NCBI GenBank assembly: GCA_021821045.1
Contig: JAKACW010000006.1
Location: 35,949-99,948, forward strand
DNA length: 64,000 nt
Source of the DNA: Pseudomonadota bacterium
GTDB lineage: Bacteria > Pseudomonadota > Gammaproteobacteria > JAADHS01
Reading direction: 5' to 3'
In this document: in pieces, positions 24,886 to 35,404 of the stretch
Layout: each line of letters starts with the position of its first letter
Numbering within the stretch: the stretch's first letter is position 1
The notes under the pieces: model-generated
Told to the model about the DNA's origin: nothing
The model's input: only the letters and a program-made list of their open reading frames with translations
Databases searched by the model: none
Translations under genes and position numbers: made by a program

Positions 24886-25961
24886 GCGGTTTTCTCCGAT
24901 ACGCCCGCCTCGGCGAAGGTGGACATTTCGTTGTGCAGCGCGCAGGCCATGCGTAACAGTGGCACGGCCGCGGCAGCACCGCTGCCTTCGCCCAGACGCA
25001 TACCCAAATCGAGTAGTGGCTTTGCATCGAGGGCTTTGAGCACCGCTTGATGACCCGGTTCGGCGGAGGCGTGCGAGAACAGCATCCATAGCCGGGCGCC
25101 GGGGCACAGCCGCGCGGCGGCGAGCGCTGCCACCGAACTGATGTAGCCATCGACTAGCATCGGTAGGCCGATGTGTGCGCATGCGATATAGGCGCCGGTC
25201 AAGGCGGCAATTTCGAAACCGCTGAGACGACGCAGCGCCTCCAGGGGTGTGCCGTGATGCGCGCTGTGACGGGCCAGCGCTCGGCGGATCACCGCGGTTT
25301 TTCGTGCTACCCCTTGGGCGTCTAGACCCGTGCCTGGGCCGGCGAGGCGTTCCGGCGGCGCATTGAGCAACGCGCAGGCCAGGGCTGAAGCAGCGGTGGT
25401 GTTGCCGATGCCCATCTCGCCGCCGATGAACAGCTGTGCGCCATTTAGATGTGCACGCTCGGCGGCATGACGTCCGGCGGCGAGGGCGCGGGCGAACTGG
25501 TGTTCGGTCATGGCCGGTTCGCGGGTAAAATTGGCTGTGCCGGGACCGAGCAGGGAGTGCTTTACACCCTCGAGCGGACCGGTATCGAAGGCCGTGCCCA
25601 AATTTATTACCTCAAGCTCAGCCCCGAGGGCGCGCGCTGCCACGCAGATCGCCGCGCCGCCGCGCGCGAAGTTTTTCACCATCTCCGCCGTCACCGCCTG
25701 GGGGAAGGCCGACACACCTTCGGCAGCGACGCCGTGGTCGCCCGCGAATACCGCGATGTGCACCTGCGCGATGTTTGGCTGGGCAGTGCCTTGCAGTGCG
25801 GCGAGGCTGATCGCCAGCTCCTCCAATCGGCCGAGTGCGCCCGGCGGTTTGGTGAGTACGGTCTGGCGTGTAATGGCGGCGGCGCGTGCGCCGGCATCGG
25901 GGGTGGCGGCCGGTGTGCGGAGCCAGTCGATGGTTGCGGCCTCATTCGTCGGTGCATTCAC
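24882..25961 (-). CDS. cobT: Nicotinate-nucleotide-dimethylbenzimidazole phosphoribosyltransferase
   Basis: This 359-residue enzyme activates the lower-ligand base by transfer of phosphoribose from nicotinate mononucleotide. Typical blocks are [47 protein letters not shown] and the catalytic-Glu segment [14 protein letters not shown] near the end. GTG start at 25961 is chosen because it is coupled to cobU (GTGA) and follows AGGAGAA. Length is normal. Confidence 0.94.
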   Translation of the reverse strand: MNAPTNEAATIDWLRTPAATPDAGARAAAITRQTVLTKPPGALGRLEELAISLAALQGTAQPNIAQVHIAVFAGDHGVAAEGVSAFPQAVTAEMVKNFARGGAAICVAARALGAELEVINLGTAFDTGPLEGVKHSLLGPGTANFTREPAMTEHQFARALAAGRHAAERAHLNGAQLFIGGEMGIGNTTAASALACALLNAPPERLAGPGTGLDAQGVARKTAVIRRALARHSAHHGTPLEALRRLSGFEIAALTGAYIACAHIGLPMLVDGYISSVAALAAARLCPGARLWMLFSHASAEPGHQAVLKALDAKPLLDLGMRLGEGSGAAAAVPLLRMACALHNEMSTFAEAGVSEKTA

Positions 25962-26479
25962 ACGGGTTCTCCTTTCAAGATATGAGGCAGGCCGGCGATG
26001 GTCAGGATCACGCGATCGCAAATCCGTGCAAGATCCTGATGTAGCCGGCCCGCTTCGTCGCAATAGCGGCGACTGAGTTCGCCGAGGGGCATAACGCCCA
26101 TGTTGGTTTCGTTGCTGACCAGGAGGATGCGGCCCGGCAGCGTCGCCAGCACATTGAGTAGCGCCGCCCGCTCTCGCTCCAGTAGACTCTCGCCTTCGTC
26201 GGTCAGCAGGTTGGTAAGCCATAAGGTCAGGCAATCGACGAGCACCCAGCGATCTGCTGTGACGTGGGCATGCAGTGCTGCGGCGAGTTCGCGCGGTTCT
26301 TCCACGACGAACCAGTCCTTCGGTCGACGCGCGCGATGCGCCTCGATGCGCGTGCGCATCTCATCGTCCCCGGCGGTGGCGGTGGCGATATAGGTGACGG
26401 GCAGACCGCTGTCGGTGGCGATGCGTTCGGCCAGCCGGCTCTTCCCGGAACGGACCCCACCGAGGATCAAGGTTTTCAC
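25958..26479 (-). CDS. cobU: Adenosylcobinamide kinase / adenosylcobinamide-phosphate guanylyltransferase
   Basis: This 173-residue bifunctional enzyme has the P-loop GGVRSGKS near residue 7, the [10 protein letters not shown] segment and a C-terminal [10 protein letters not shown] strand typical of CobU/CobP. It phosphorylates adenosylcobinamide and adds GMP, supplying the CobS substrate. It overlaps cobQ upstream and cobT downstream by four bases each. Confidence 0.94.
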   Translation of the reverse strand: MKTLILGGVRSGKSRLAERIATDSGLPVTYIATATAGDDEMRTRIEAHRARRPKDWFVVEEPRELAAALHAHVTADRWVLVDCLTLWLTNLLTDEGESLLERERAALLNVLATLPGRILLVSNETNMGVMPLGELSRRYCDEAGRLHQDLARICDRVILTIAGLPHILKGEPV

Positions 26480-27957
26480 GGTAACGCCTCCGCGGTTTGA
26501 TTATTCAATAGCTGCGTGAGTGCGCCGGTGTCGAGATGCGCTTCAACTGCGTCGGCGAGCCGTTCGATGGCGGCCTCGCGTAGCGCCGTATAGTCGATCG
26601 TTTGTGCATCGGTCAATCCGCCCCACGCGAGCAACGTGCTGCAGGCGCGTGGAGATTCAAATAGGCCATGCACGTAAGTGCCGAGGATTTGGTTGTCATT
26701 GCTGATGGCGCCGTCGGGGCCATGGTCGAGATGCGCCGTCGGCTGGTTGAGCGCGGGGCCGGTGGTGACGCCGGCGTGGATTTCGTAGCCGCTTATGGGC
26801 GCATCGTTGATCGTTAATGTGCCGTGAACATTGCGCAGTTTTTTGTCGGGTTCGAGCGTTGTTCGCAGATCGAGCAGTCCGAAACCGTCACTGGTTCCGG
26901 CTTCGCCTTCGAGGCCGTGGGGGTCGTGAATGTGCTGTCCGAGCATTTGGAAACCGCCGCAGATGCCGATGAGTTTGCCGCCATAACGCAGGTGCCGATG
27001 AATTGCGCTTTCCCAGCCGTGTCCGCGCAGCCAGGCGAGATCGGCGCGCACGCTCTTGGAGCCGGGCAGGATGATCAGATCGGTTGGCGGAATGGTTTCG
27101 CCGGGGCCGATGAAACGCAGATCCACCTGCGGATGCAGGCGCAGCGGATCGAAATCGGTGTGATTGCTGATGCGTGGCGTGGCGGGAACAACCACACGCA
27201 GGCGTCGTGTCGTTGTTTCATTTACTGTGAGTTCGCGGGGCAGCGCGTCCTCTGCTTCAAGGTGCAATCCATGCAGAAAGGGCAATACACCCAACACTAT
27301 CTTTCCGCTGTACTGCTCCAGCCAGTCGAGTCCCGGTTGGAGCAGGGCAATGTCACCCCGGAAGCGGTTGATGACGAAGCCGGCTACGCGGGCACGTTCA
27401 CTTTCGCTCAGGAGTTCGAGTGTTCCGACGAGATGGGCGAAGACACCGCCGCGGTCGATGTCGGCGACGAGAATCACGGGGCAGTCGATCGCTTCGGCGA
27501 AGCCCATGTTGGCGATGTCGCCTTCGCGCAGATTGATCTCGGCCGGCGAGCCGGCGCCCTCGACGATCACCGCGTCGAATTGCGCGGCGAGGCGGTGAAA
27601 AGATTCCAGCACCGCCGTACGCGCGATGGACTTGTAATCGTGATAGTCACGCGCGCTCATGTTGGCGACGGCGCGGCCGTGGATGATGACTTGCGCGCCG
27701 GTATCGGTATTGGGCTTGAGCAACACCGGGTTCATGTCGGTGTGCGGTTCCAGACCGCAGGCTTGTGCCTGCACCGCCTGGGCGCGGCCGATCTCGCCGC
27801 CGTCGGCCGTGACCGCGCTGTTCAGCGCCATGTTCTGTGGCTTGAACGGCGCGACGCGCACGTTTTGGCGTGCCAACCAACGGCACAAGGCCGTGACCAA
27901 CAGACTCTTGCCGGCGTCCGAAGTCGTGCCTTGAATCATCAGCGTGGCGGCGTTCAT
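26476..27957 (-). CDS. cobQ: Cobyric acid synthase
   Basis: This 493-residue glutamine-dependent amidase has an N-terminal dethiobiotin-synthetase-like ATP domain ([20 protein letters not shown]) and a C-terminal class I glutamine amidotransferase domain with nucleophile Cys in [12 protein letters not shown] and a late catalytic His in GTYVHGLFE. It amidates adenosylcobyrinic acid a,c-diamide at four carboxylates. The ATG at 27957 overlaps the previous stop by four bases. Confidence 0.95.
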   Translation of the reverse strand: MNAATLMIQGTTSDAGKSLLVTALCRWLARQNVRVAPFKPQNMALNSAVTADGGEIGRAQAVQAQACGLEPHTDMNPVLLKPNTDTGAQVIIHGRAVANMSARDYHDYKSIARTAVLESFHRLAAQFDAVIVEGAGSPAEINLREGDIANMGFAEAIDCPVILVADIDRGGVFAHLVGTLELLSESERARVAGFVINRFRGDIALLQPGLDWLEQYSGKIVLGVLPFLHGLHLEAEDALPRELTVNETTTRRLRVVVPATPRISNHTDFDPLRLHPQVDLRFIGPGETIPPTDLIILPGSKSVRADLAWLRGHGWESAIHRHLRYGGKLIGICGGFQMLGQHIHDPHGLEGEAGTSDGFGLLDLRTTLEPDKKLRNVHGTLTINDAPISGYEIHAGVTTGPALNQPTAHLDHGPDGAISNDNQILGTYVHGLFESPRACSTLLAWGGLTDAQTIDYTALREAAIERLADAVEAHLDTGALTQLLNNQTAEALP

Positions 27958-28961
27958 GAGACAGTCTTTGCTGGATTCGTCGCGGCCTGATTTATCAGTG
28001 CCGTTTCCAGCCGTCCCCAATCCGTTTCGGTTCCGGGCAAACCAACGCGCAGGCTGGACGATTCAACGAACAGGCGCGTGAGAATACCCTGGCTCGCCAG
28101 CGTATTGTGAATCGCATGTGCATGCGGTGTTCGTACCCATTGGAACAAGGCGCAGCCGCCCTCGGGTTCCAGGCTATGGTTCGTGAGTAAGGCGTTTAAA
28201 CGTGCGCCCTCAGCCCGGAGACGTCGACGCGAAACCGTATGCCACGCTCGGTCGTTGAGCGCGGCAGTTGCGATCCACCGCGCGGGCGCATTCACCGTCC
28301 ACGGACCGAGAAACGTGTGCAGTCGCGCCAACAGCGCTGGGTGAGCGCAGACGAAACCGACCCGTGCGCCGGCCAGGCCGAAGAACTTGCCCAATGAGCG
28401 CAAGACGATCAGACCGTCACGCGCGCTAAAAGGGCACAGGCTGTGCTCGGGCGTGACGTCTATGAACGCCTCGTCGACGATCAACCAGCCGCCGCGCCCG
28501 GCCAGCCGGGCGTGCAATTCGAGCAGTCGATCGACATCAAATCGCGCACCGGTGGGATTGTTGGGATGGATCAGTACCAGCACGTCAGAGTCGCGCACGG
28601 ACTCATCGACGTTGTCCGGCGCGACGGTGCTGACTTCATGGCCCGCGCGTCGCCAGGCGTGCACATGCTCGGCATAACCGGGATCGAGCACGGCGACGCG
28701 TGAAGGTGGGCGTAGCGATGGCAGTGCCTGAATTGCCGCCTGCGATCCGGCCACGGGTAAAACATGCTCGGTGTCGTAGTAGTCGCACGCGGCCTGTGCC
28801 AGACCGTCATCGTCTTGCGGCAACCGTGCCCAACACGTGGGCGGGATTTCAGGAGTCGGCCAGCCGTTGGGGTTGAGGCCGGTGGAAAGATCGAGCCAGT
28901 CTTCGACCGGGATACGGTAGCGCGCCGCCGCTTGCCGGACTTTCCCACCGTGCTCAAGCAT
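27954..28961 (-). CDS. cobD: Threonine-phosphate decarboxylase (aminotransferase fold)
   Basis: This 335-residue PLP enzyme has fold-type I aminotransferase motifs: [11 protein letters not shown] near the N-terminus, [21 protein letters not shown] and the PLP-Lys segment [17 protein letters not shown]. It makes aminopropanol phosphate for attachment to cobyric acid by CbiB. It overlaps cbiB by eight bases and cobQ by four. Naming differs between species (CobD in Salmonella, CobC in Pseudomonas). Confidence 0.92.
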   Translation of the reverse strand: MLEHGGKVRQAAARYRIPVEDWLDLSTGLNPNGWPTPEIPPTCWARLPQDDDGLAQAACDYYDTEHVLPVAGSQAAIQALPSLRPPSRVAVLDPGYAEHVHAWRRAGHEVSTVAPDNVDESVRDSDVLVLIHPNNPTGARFDVDRLLELHARLAGRGGWLIVDEAFIDVTPEHSLCPFSARDGLIVLRSLGKFFGLAGARVGFVCAHPALLARLHTFLGPWTVNAPARWIATAALNDRAWHTVSRRRLRAEGARLNALLTNHSLEPEGGCALFQWVRTPHAHAIHNTLASQGILTRLFVESSSLRVGLPGTETDWGRLETALINQAATNPAKTVS

Positions 28962-29886
28962 GCACGAATCCCCCGACGATCAATAGTGCGCACAGCCACA
29001 GCCAAACGCCGTGCCGTACCAGTCGGAGTGCGCGTTCGATGTCGAGAACTTGCGGGGTTCGGCCGGTTCCCAATTCGGGCCGCTGATGCCACTCTCCCTG
29101 GTAACGTGCCGGCCCGCCCAACGTGAGGCCCAGCGCCCCCGCACCAGCCGCCATGACCGGACCTGCGTTGGGGCTGTCCCACGCAGGGGCCTGGGTGCGC
29201 CAGCAGTTTAGCGCCTGCCGGGTTTGACCAAGCAATGCATAGGTGAGTGCCGTGAGCCGGGCCGGGACGTAATTGAGCACATCGTCAAGCCGCGCGGCGG
29301 ACCACCCGAATTGGAGATAGCGTTCGTTGCGATAGCCCCACATGGCGTCGAGGGTGTTGACCAAGCGGTAGAGCACGGCCCCGGCGCCGCCGGCGATCGC
29401 GAACCAGAACAATGCGCCGAACACACCGTCATTGCCGTTCTCCAGCACCGATTCGGTGGCCGCGGAAGGGATATCCAGTGCCGCCGAATCGCGGCTGACC
29501 ATGCGCGAGGTGAGGCGGCGCGCCTCATCCTCGTTGTGGTTTTGCAGCGCACGTGCGACCGGCCGGGCGTGGTCGTGTAGGCTTCTGTGGCCAATGGCCA
29601 GATAAAGCATCAGCAAACTGAATACACTACCGGCATAGGGCAGCGCAGTGAGTGCCGCAGCGGCGGCCGTGAAGGGCAAGATCAACAGCAGTACCGCCAA
29701 TGCGCCGCGCCAGCGGCGTGCCGGCGCAGTGATCTTGGCGTCACCATAAAGCTTTCGTTCGAGCTGGTCGGCCAGTGAGCCGAAGCCGACCAAGGGATGT
29801 CGTCGGCGTGGTTCGCCCAGCAACCAGTCCATCAGTACGGCGGCCAGTGCCAACAGTGCCGTTGTTACCATTGGCGCTCTGCCCAT
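28954..29886 (-). CDS. cbiB: Adenosylcobinamide-phosphate synthase (membrane protein)
   Basis: This 310-residue inner-membrane enzyme attaches aminopropanol (phosphate) to adenosylcobyric acid. Family blocks are [17 protein letters not shown] at the N-terminus, [20 protein letters not shown] in the middle and [20 protein letters not shown] in the last third. Hydrophobic helices occur at both ends. A second in-frame ATG at 29871 would give a five-residue shorter protein, and both starts overlap the btuF-like stop. Confidence 0.93.
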   Translation of the reverse strand: MGRAPMVTTALLALAAVLMDWLLGEPRRRHPLVGFGSLADQLERKLYGDAKITAPARRWRGALAVLLLILPFTAAAAALTALPYAGSVFSLLMLYLAIGHRSLHDHARPVARALQNHNEDEARRLTSRMVSRDSAALDIPSAATESVLENGNDGVFGALFWFAIAGGAGAVLYRLVNTLDAMWGYRNERYLQFGWSAARLDDVLNYVPARLTALTYALLGQTRQALNCWRTQAPAWDSPNAGPVMAAGAGALGLTLGGPARYQGEWHQRPELGTGRTPQVLDIERALRLVRHGVWLWLCALLIVGGFVHA

Positions 29887-30731
29887 CGCTGCACGCAGGC
29901 GTGCAATTGCCGCACACCGTCGGTGAGCGCCGCCGGCCCCGGCTGAAGGATGTCGCAGGACTTGATCTCGTAAAGGTGACCGTTATGCACGGCCGGAATC
30001 GCGTTCCAACCCGACCGATCACGGACCTGTTGAGGGTTGAAGCGCTTGCCACACCAGGATCCAATAATGATGTCCGGCGCGCGCACGATCACCTCTTGAG
30101 GATTGGCGATAATGCGGTGCTTGGCGGAATGCTCTACCGACAGCTCGTCAAAACAGTCCTCGGCGCCCGCGATGGCGATCAGTTCGGACACCCAGCGGAT
30201 ACCCGAGATAAGAGGATCATTCCATTCCTCGAAATAAACCCGCGGGCGGCGCGGGAGGTTGGCAGCCGACTGCTCGATCGCCGCGAGTCCCGCGCGCAGC
30301 TCGGCGATCAGGCGTTGCGTCTTGTCTACGGCGCCGACCATCGCGCCAAGTACGTGAATCATGTTGAAGATGCCGGCCACCGTGCGCTGGTTGAAGAGGT
30401 GAACCTGCACGCCGGCGCGAATGAGTTGCGCGGCGATGTCCGCTTGCAGATCGGAGAAGCCGAGCACCAGGTCCGGTTCGAGTGCGAGGATCCTGTCGAT
30501 CTTCGCACTGGTGAAGGCCGACACCTTGGGTTTCTCCTTGCGCGCCTGCGGCGGGCGCACCGTGAAGCCGGAAATCCCGACGATGCGATCCTGTTCCCCG
30601 AGCAAGTACAGGGTCTCGGTGGTTTCCTCGGTAAGGCAGACGATACGCTGCGGTCCCTGGTTCACGGTCAGTCGGCCATCGGTGTTGGTGTTTCGAATCG
30701 CGTCAATTTCCGGTTCGATGAATCGGCTCAT
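29865..30731 (-). CDS. BtuF-like cobalamin-binding protein without signal peptide
   Basis: This 288-residue protein has the cluster A-II periplasmic-binding fold of BtuF/FhuD-type proteins ([53 protein letters not shown]). The ATG at 30731 overlaps the cobB stop (ATGA), and no hydrophobic export signal precedes the mature-like sequence. No ABC permease or ATPase gene is in the cluster. It may therefore bind corrinoids in the cytosol, or the real start and export signal are elsewhere. Upstream in-frame sequence lies inside cobB and is not signal-like. Confidence 0.8.
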   Translation of the reverse strand: MSRFIEPEIDAIRNTNTDGRLTVNQGPQRIVCLTEETTETLYLLGEQDRIVGISGFTVRPPQARKEKPKVSAFTSAKIDRILALEPDLVLGFSDLQADIAAQLIRAGVQVHLFNQRTVAGIFNMIHVLGAMVGAVDKTQRLIAELRAGLAAIEQSAANLPRRPRVYFEEWNDPLISGIRWVSELIAIAGAEDCFDELSVEHSAKHRIIANPQEVIVRAPDIIIGSWCGKRFNPQQVRDRSGWNAIPAVHNGHLYEIKSCDILQPGPAALTDGVRQLHACVQRWAERQW

Positions 30732-32011
30732 GGCAGGAACAGCCTCGCGCTTGCTTCGGGATTGGATGGGAAATACAAGTGCAGATAGGAAGCGGTTAGG
30801 CGGCCTTGGCGATAGATCGGTTCGCCTGCGCCGTGCTGTCGAGCGCCCTGTGAGTGCGTGATCGGCGCGCAAGGGCTCTCCATGCGTGAGTAGTGGAACG
30901 TGTGTCCGCGCAGCGTGCCCTCGGGAAGCGCGATGCTGTGCAGGCCGAGGTTGGCGAGTCTGTCCTGCATCGCCGCATGGCCGGGCAACAGCCCGAGCAT
31001 GTCAGCACGCTTGCCGCGCACATCCGTCAGTGATTCGAGTAAGTAGAGCATTCCACCGCACTCGGCGACGATGGGACGGCCCGCGGCATGAAAGCCGTGG
31101 ATGGCGCGCTTCATTGGCGCATTGGGTGCGAGCCGCTCCAGGTGCAATTCGGGATAGCCGCCGGGCAAGTAAAGGGCGTCAGCCTCCGGCACGATGTTGT
31201 CATCGAGCGGTGAGAAGAACGCCAGTTCGGCGCCGAGCGCTTGCAGCAGTTCGAGATTGGCGCGATACAGGAACGCAAACGCCGCATCGTGCGCGATCGC
31301 AATGCGCAAGCCCGAGAGCCACGACGGGATAGCTTCAGTTTCAGGTGCGGTGAACGTCGCTGGCGCCGGCAGTGCGTCGTTCACGTCACGTAGCGCGACG
31401 GACGATCGCACGATTCGCGCGTCGAGGTCGCTAACCTCGGCGGCCTGCACCAGACCGAGGTGACGCTCGGGCAGGGTGATGTCGACATCGCGCGCCAGCC
31501 AACCATATGCAGTTACGCCTTGAGGCAGGCTCTCGGCGAGCATCTGATAGTGGCCCTCGCTCGCGATGCGGTTGGCGAATACGCCGGCAAAGGGCAGGCC
31601 TGATCGATAGGTCGCCAGACCGTGCACGATGGCGCCGAAGGTTTGAGCCATGGCGCTGCCGTCGATCACCGCGAGCACCGGAATGTTCAATAACATCGCG
31701 AGATCGGCACTCGAGCGCTCACCGTCGAACAGTCCCATCACACCTTCGATAAGGATCAGGTCGGCATCGCCCGCAGCTTCGTATAGGAGTTGGCGGCAAT
31801 GGTCCTCGCCGCCCATCCACAGGTCGAGTTGATATACCGGATTTCCGGACGCACGCTCCAGGATCATCGGATCGAGAAAATCCGGCCCAGTCTTGAACAC
31901 GCGCACGTTGCGTCTCCGTTTGTGATGGTAACGCGTCAGCGCCGCGGTGACCGTGGTCTTGCCCTGCCCAGATGCCGGAGCAACGACGAAAAGTGCCGGA
32001 CACGCTCTCAC
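30728..32011 (-). CDS. cobB: Cobyrinic acid a,c-diamide synthase
   Basis: This 427-residue glutamine-dependent amidase has an N-terminal ATP-binding domain (VVAPASGQGKTTVTAALTRY, KTGPDFLDP, IEGVMGLFDG) and a C-terminal glutaminase domain with Cys in PIVAECGGMLYL and His in LHLYFPSN. It amidates carboxylates a and c of cobyrinic acid, or the cobalt-free or early-inserted equivalent (CbiA). It overlaps cobO and the btuF-like gene by four bases each. Confidence 0.94.
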   Translation of the reverse strand: MRACPALFVVAPASGQGKTTVTAALTRYHHKRRRNVRVFKTGPDFLDPMILERASGNPVYQLDLWMGGEDHCRQLLYEAAGDADLILIEGVMGLFDGERSSADLAMLLNIPVLAVIDGSAMAQTFGAIVHGLATYRSGLPFAGVFANRIASEGHYQMLAESLPQGVTAYGWLARDVDITLPERHLGLVQAAEVSDLDARIVRSSVALRDVNDALPAPATFTAPETEAIPSWLSGLRIAIAHDAAFAFLYRANLELLQALGAELAFFSPLDDNIVPEADALYLPGGYPELHLERLAPNAPMKRAIHGFHAAGRPIVAECGGMLYLLESLTDVRGKRADMLGLLPGHAAMQDRLANLGLHSIALPEGTLRGHTFHYSRMESPCAPITHSQGARQHGAGEPIYRQGRLTASYLHLYFPSNPEASARLFLP

Positions 32012-32616
32012 AGGTCCACCCCTTTTTGCGCGCGGATACCGGCGCGGAACGCGTGCTTGACGTCACGCAACTCGGCCACGGTATCGGCCGCCTCGCAGAG
32101 CGCCTCGGGCGCGGCGCGGCCAGTGATGACCACATGCTGCATGGGCGGCCGTGCCGCCAAATCGTCGAGTACCGCTCCGATATCAAGCCAACCGTACTTG
32201 AGCGGATAGGTGAGTTCGTCGAGCACCACCAATCCCAGGGACGGGTCGCGCAACATTTCCCGTGCGACGGACCATCCGCGTAGCGCGGTCTCAGTATCGC
32301 GCGCCAGGTTCTGTGTCTCCCAGGTGAAGCCCTCGCCGAGCACCTGCCAGGTGACGTTGGGGTCTCGGCGAAAGAACCCTTCTTCGCCCGTATCACTGCG
32401 GCCCTTGATGAACTGCGCCACGCCCACTTTCATACCGTGCCCCAGCGCGCGCGCCACCATGCCGAAGGCCGAAGACGATTTGCCCTTACCGTTACCGGTG
32501 AGCACCAGCAGCAGGCCCTGGTCGCGATCGGCGTGCTCGATGGCGGTGTCGATCACCGCCTTTTTTCGCCGCATGCGATCACGGTGGCGTTGTTCGCGGT
32601 CTGCCGCGTGCGCCAT
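32008..32616 (-). CDS. cobO: Cob(I)yrinic acid a,c-diamide adenosyltransferase
   Basis: This 202-residue enzyme of the BtuR/CobO family has P-loop GNGKGKSSSAFG at about 42, GVAQFIKGRSDTGEE and VVLDELTYPLKYGWLD. It transfers adenosyl from ATP to reduced corrinoid. The family usually ends in KGVDL, as here. It follows the btuM-like gene by five bases and is coupled to cobB. Confidence 0.95.
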   Translation of the reverse strand: MAHAADREQRHRDRMRRKKAVIDTAIEHADRDQGLLLVLTGNGKGKSSSAFGMVARALGHGMKVGVAQFIKGRSDTGEEGFFRRDPNVTWQVLGEGFTWETQNLARDTETALRGWSVAREMLRDPSLGLVVLDELTYPLKYGWLDIGAVLDDLAARPPMQHVVITGRAAPEALCEAADTVAELRDVKHAFRAGIRAQKGVDL

Positions 32617-32621
32617 CCCGG

Positions 32622-33230
32622 TTACGCCGCCGTTGTCTTGCGGACGTGGTTGGTGCCGCCAGCAAAACCGAAAAGCGCATGTACCGTGGAGGCGATACCG
32701 ACGTAGAACGCCAGCGATTGCAGGTCGCCGGGGAAATATTTCACCAGCCGCGCGCCAAACTCTGCGAAGGTCGGATCATTGAAGCGGCCCGAAAAGAAAT
32801 AGAAACCACCGCTGGAGAATAGCTCGCAGACCGCCGCGCCGGCGAAAGCGGCGGCAGTAAGCGGAAGCAGTGTGCGCCACTCGAATCGGTATCTCCGCGC
32901 ATACCAGCGCCCGGCGAACCACAGGGCAGTGTAGGCTGGCAACAGGAAGAGGTAGGCGGGGGTCAGACAAAAGGCTTGACCGCCGCCCACAATCTCCGCC
33001 AGGGTGGCGCCACCGAGCAGGTGAGGGGTGAAATCCAATCCCCAGACGAAGACAAGCATGGCTGGCAGGATCCGCAACGGGCGCAGATAGATACCAGCGA
33101 GAAAGAATACCGCCCAGGTCGCGCCGGGCAGGCTGTGCAGGGTGGCGAAGTGCTGGCCGCGGGTGGCGATGAGCAGCAACGCCAGCACGGCGCCGATCAA
33201 GATTTGATTGCGGTTCGATAATGTCAACAT
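32622..33230 (-). CDS. btuM: BtuM-like cobalamin transporter (ECF S-component-like membrane protein)
   Basis: This 202-residue protein of about six membrane helices begins behind AAGGAG. The segment TRGQHFATLHSLPGATWAVF and one Cys in a polar context (GGGQAFCLTP, Cys88) fit the BtuM family. In that family a conserved Cys ligates the cobalt of vitamin B12 and the protein acts alone or with an ECF module. It is the second gene after the riboswitch, directly behind btuB, so outer- and inner-membrane uptake would be co-regulated. Family recognition is from memory of these motifs. Confidence 0.72.
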   Translation of the reverse strand: MLTLSNRNQILIGAVLALLLIATRGQHFATLHSLPGATWAVFFLAGIYLRPLRILPAMLVFVWGLDFTPHLLGGATLAEIVGGGQAFCLTPAYLFLLPAYTALWFAGRWYARRYRFEWRTLLPLTAAAFAGAAVCELFSSGGFYFFSGRFNDPTFAEFGARLVKYFPGDLQSLAFYVGIASTVHALFGFAGGTNHVRKTTAA

Positions 33231-33260
33231 GACGGGCTCCTTGGGTTGTGTCGTTAGTGA

Positions 33261-35084
33261 TCAGGGTTGATAGCGCAGGGTTACGTACAGGCTTCGTCCC
33301 GGCTGGTTGAAGAACGCGGCGGTCTCGTAGTCCTTGTCGAAGAGATTCTCGACACGTGCTTGCACACGCCAATCCTTCGCCAGGGTGTACTCGACGCGTG
33401 GATCAATGGTGGCGTAACCGCCTAGCTCGCGAGTGTTGGCGAGATCGTCGTAACGGTTGCCTGCGGCAAGAAGTGTTACGCCCAGGCGGTAATGACCGAC
33501 GTGGCGATCGGCGTCAACGCGCAGGGATCGCCGGGCTCTGCGCGGTAGCACGTTGCCGTCACTGGCGCCCCCGGAACGGTTTTTGGGGTCGAGCAACGTG
33601 ATGTTCGTGTTCAGATCCCAGTTTCCGAGCCGGGCCCCCAGCACCGCCTCGAGGCCACGGATGCGCGCTTGGTCGATATTGGCCGGTGCGGAGGTGCTGG
33701 CGTCGAAGGCGATCAGATCGTCGATGCGGGTCTCATAGACGTTGAGCGACCAGCGTCCCCAGGAGGGTTTACCGCTAAGACCGAGTTCAAAACTGTCTGA
33801 CTGTTCGGGTCGCAGGTTCGCACTGCCGAAGCCCGGGAAGTAGAGCTCGTTGAACGTCGGCGCCTTGAAAGCGCTACCGTAGGACGCGGTCAGCCGCATT
33901 CCCTCGCGCAGCGCGTAACCCCATGCCGCGCCGCCGGTGTTGCGGTTGCCGAACTGTTCGTTGTCGTCCCGGCGCAGCGACAATTGCACATCGTGGACAC
34001 CGAACCGTCGTTGATACTGCGTGAACAGCCCCGTGTTGTTTCGAGAGGTGACGGCATAGGCGGTGGTGCCGTCGACGCGGTCGTCCTGGTAGTCGGCCCC
34101 CACCGTGAGTAAGTGATCGGCGGCGATGGCGATATCGTTCTGGAGAGAGAGCGTATCACGCTCGGTATCGAAGCGGCTCTTGAAGGTGCCGTCCATGAAA
34201 TTGTCGGACTCGTCCCGGCTGCGACCCGCGGTGAGGCTGACGTACCACAGCGCGGAGGGTGAGAAGCGCAGCGTCCCGCCCAGGACCTGCTGTGCCGATT
34301 CGGATTCGTTGACAAAGCTGCCATCGAATTCGTTTTTGCCGTTGGCGCGTAGGGCGCGGAAGTCCGTCTCAATACCGTTGTCGAAGCGGTACCCTGCTCG
34401 CAGGGATCCCGACAAACTACGGTAGCCGTCCTTATCCGGCGCGGTGGTAAAGCAGCCGGCGCCGCCTGGCGAGGGTTTGCCGTTGCAGGCGTTGAACCCT
34501 TCGGTGTCGATGCCGCTTGCGCTTACGCTGAACCAGCCACGGTCGCCGCCACCCGAAACACCCGCCGAAGCGTTGTAGGTCTGGTAGCTTCCTGCGCCGA
34601 TACTGAAAAAAGGCTTAAGTTCGCCGCCGCCCTTGCGGGTGAATATCTGGATCACCCCACCGATGGCTTCGGAGCCGTACAGGCTGGAGCGTGGCCCGCG
34701 CACGATCTCGATGCGCTCGATCTGCTCGACGGGAATGTCCTGAAACGCCGTGGTGCCCAGGGTCGCGGAACCAATTGTGACGCCATCGAGCAGAACCAGC
34801 ACGTGGTCGGATTCGGTGCCGCGCAGGAACACCGCGGTGGCCTTGCCTGGGCCGCCGTTGTTGGTCATGGTGACGCCCGGTGCGCCGCGCAGCAGATCTT
34901 GAACGGACTGCGCCTGCTGGCGCTCGATCTCTTTTCTTGTGATGACGGTGAGCGAGGACAGTGTCTCGTCTGCCGTTTGGGCCGTGCGAGTTGCGGTAAC
35001 GATTATGGAGTTTAAATCGGTGGCAAAAGCTGCGGGGGAAGCCGACAGCAGCAGTGCCGCTGCAGGAAGGCAGCGTTCTATCAT
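33261..35084 (-). CDS. btuB: TonB-dependent vitamin B12 receptor
   Basis: This 607-residue outer-membrane receptor has a signal peptide (about 1-23), a TonB-box region (DLNSIIVTATRTAQ), a plug domain (VQDLLRGAPGVTMTNNGG, IEIVRGPRSSLYGSEAIGGV) and a 22-strand barrel ending in SLYVTLRYQP. Several Asp/Asn-rich loops occur, as in calcium-binding BtuB. The ATG at 35084 is preferred because GAGGAA precedes it and it yields a normal signal peptide. It is the first gene after the cobalamin riboswitch. Confidence 0.93.
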   Translation of the reverse strand: MIERCLPAAALLLSASPAAFATDLNSIIVTATRTAQTADETLSSLTVITRKEIERQQAQSVQDLLRGAPGVTMTNNGGPGKATAVFLRGTESDHVLVLLDGVTIGSATLGTTAFQDIPVEQIERIEIVRGPRSSLYGSEAIGGVIQIFTRKGGGELKPFFSIGAGSYQTYNASAGVSGGGDRGWFSVSASGIDTEGFNACNGKPSPGGAGCFTTAPDKDGYRSLSGSLRAGYRFDNGIETDFRALRANGKNEFDGSFVNESESAQQVLGGTLRFSPSALWYVSLTAGRSRDESDNFMDGTFKSRFDTERDTLSLQNDIAIAADHLLTVGADYQDDRVDGTTAYAVTSRNNTGLFTQYQRRFGVHDVQLSLRRDDNEQFGNRNTGGAAWGYALREGMRLTASYGSAFKAPTFNELYFPGFGSANLRPEQSDSFELGLSGKPSWGRWSLNVYETRIDDLIAFDASTSAPANIDQARIRGLEAVLGARLGNWDLNTNITLLDPKNRSGGASDGNVLPRRARRSLRVDADRHVGHYRLGVTLLAAGNRYDDLANTRELGGYATIDPRVEYTLAKDWRVQARVENLFDKDYETAAFFNQPGRSLYVTLRYQP

Positions 35085-35212
35085 TCTTATTTCCTCAGAC
35101 GCACTCACCCGTGCGCCAACGCGGCAGGACACAAAGACACCGCGGAGGAAAAGCATCAGACGGAAACAGGGAGCAACAACGACCTGTCAGCCGCAGCATC
35201 GCCCTCCGCAAT

Positions 35213-35404
35213 GCCAACCAACGGCTTCAGGCCGGTCTCCGGGCTCGCGAGGGGTCATGAAAGACCGGGGCGGATCGCCTTCCCACGTATGAACGCAGTG
35301 GCTCAATGATCCGCCGCAACTCGCTTACCGTTGCGGGGGCAGCGCCGGAATTGTTCGCTGATGAATTGTCAGGAACGCACCGGCTTCCCGTTTCATCCCT
35401 TGGG
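35213..35404 (-). promoter_or_regulatory. Cobalamin riboswitch controlling the btuB-cob operon
   Basis: Read on the minus strand, the region contains the conserved riboswitch parts in order: GATGAAACGGGAAGCCGGTG, then GCGCTGCCCCCGCAACGG (B12 box region), a CACTG segment, GGGAAGGCGA, and the closing GAGCCCGGAGACCGGCC. About 130 bases separate it from the btuB start. In this class cofactor binding lowers expression of uptake and synthesis genes. The operon reads without further promoters to cobS. Confidence 0.95.

Noticed and set aside
26824..27990. Long open frame on the plus strand (388 codons)
   Set aside because: It is antisense to cobQ, whose motifs are complete. Composition of the frame follows from cobQ codon bias, and no family resemblance is visible.
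29775..30788. 337-codon plus-strand frame
   Set aside because: It is antisense to the btuF-like and cbiB genes, which have coupled starts and recognisable folds.
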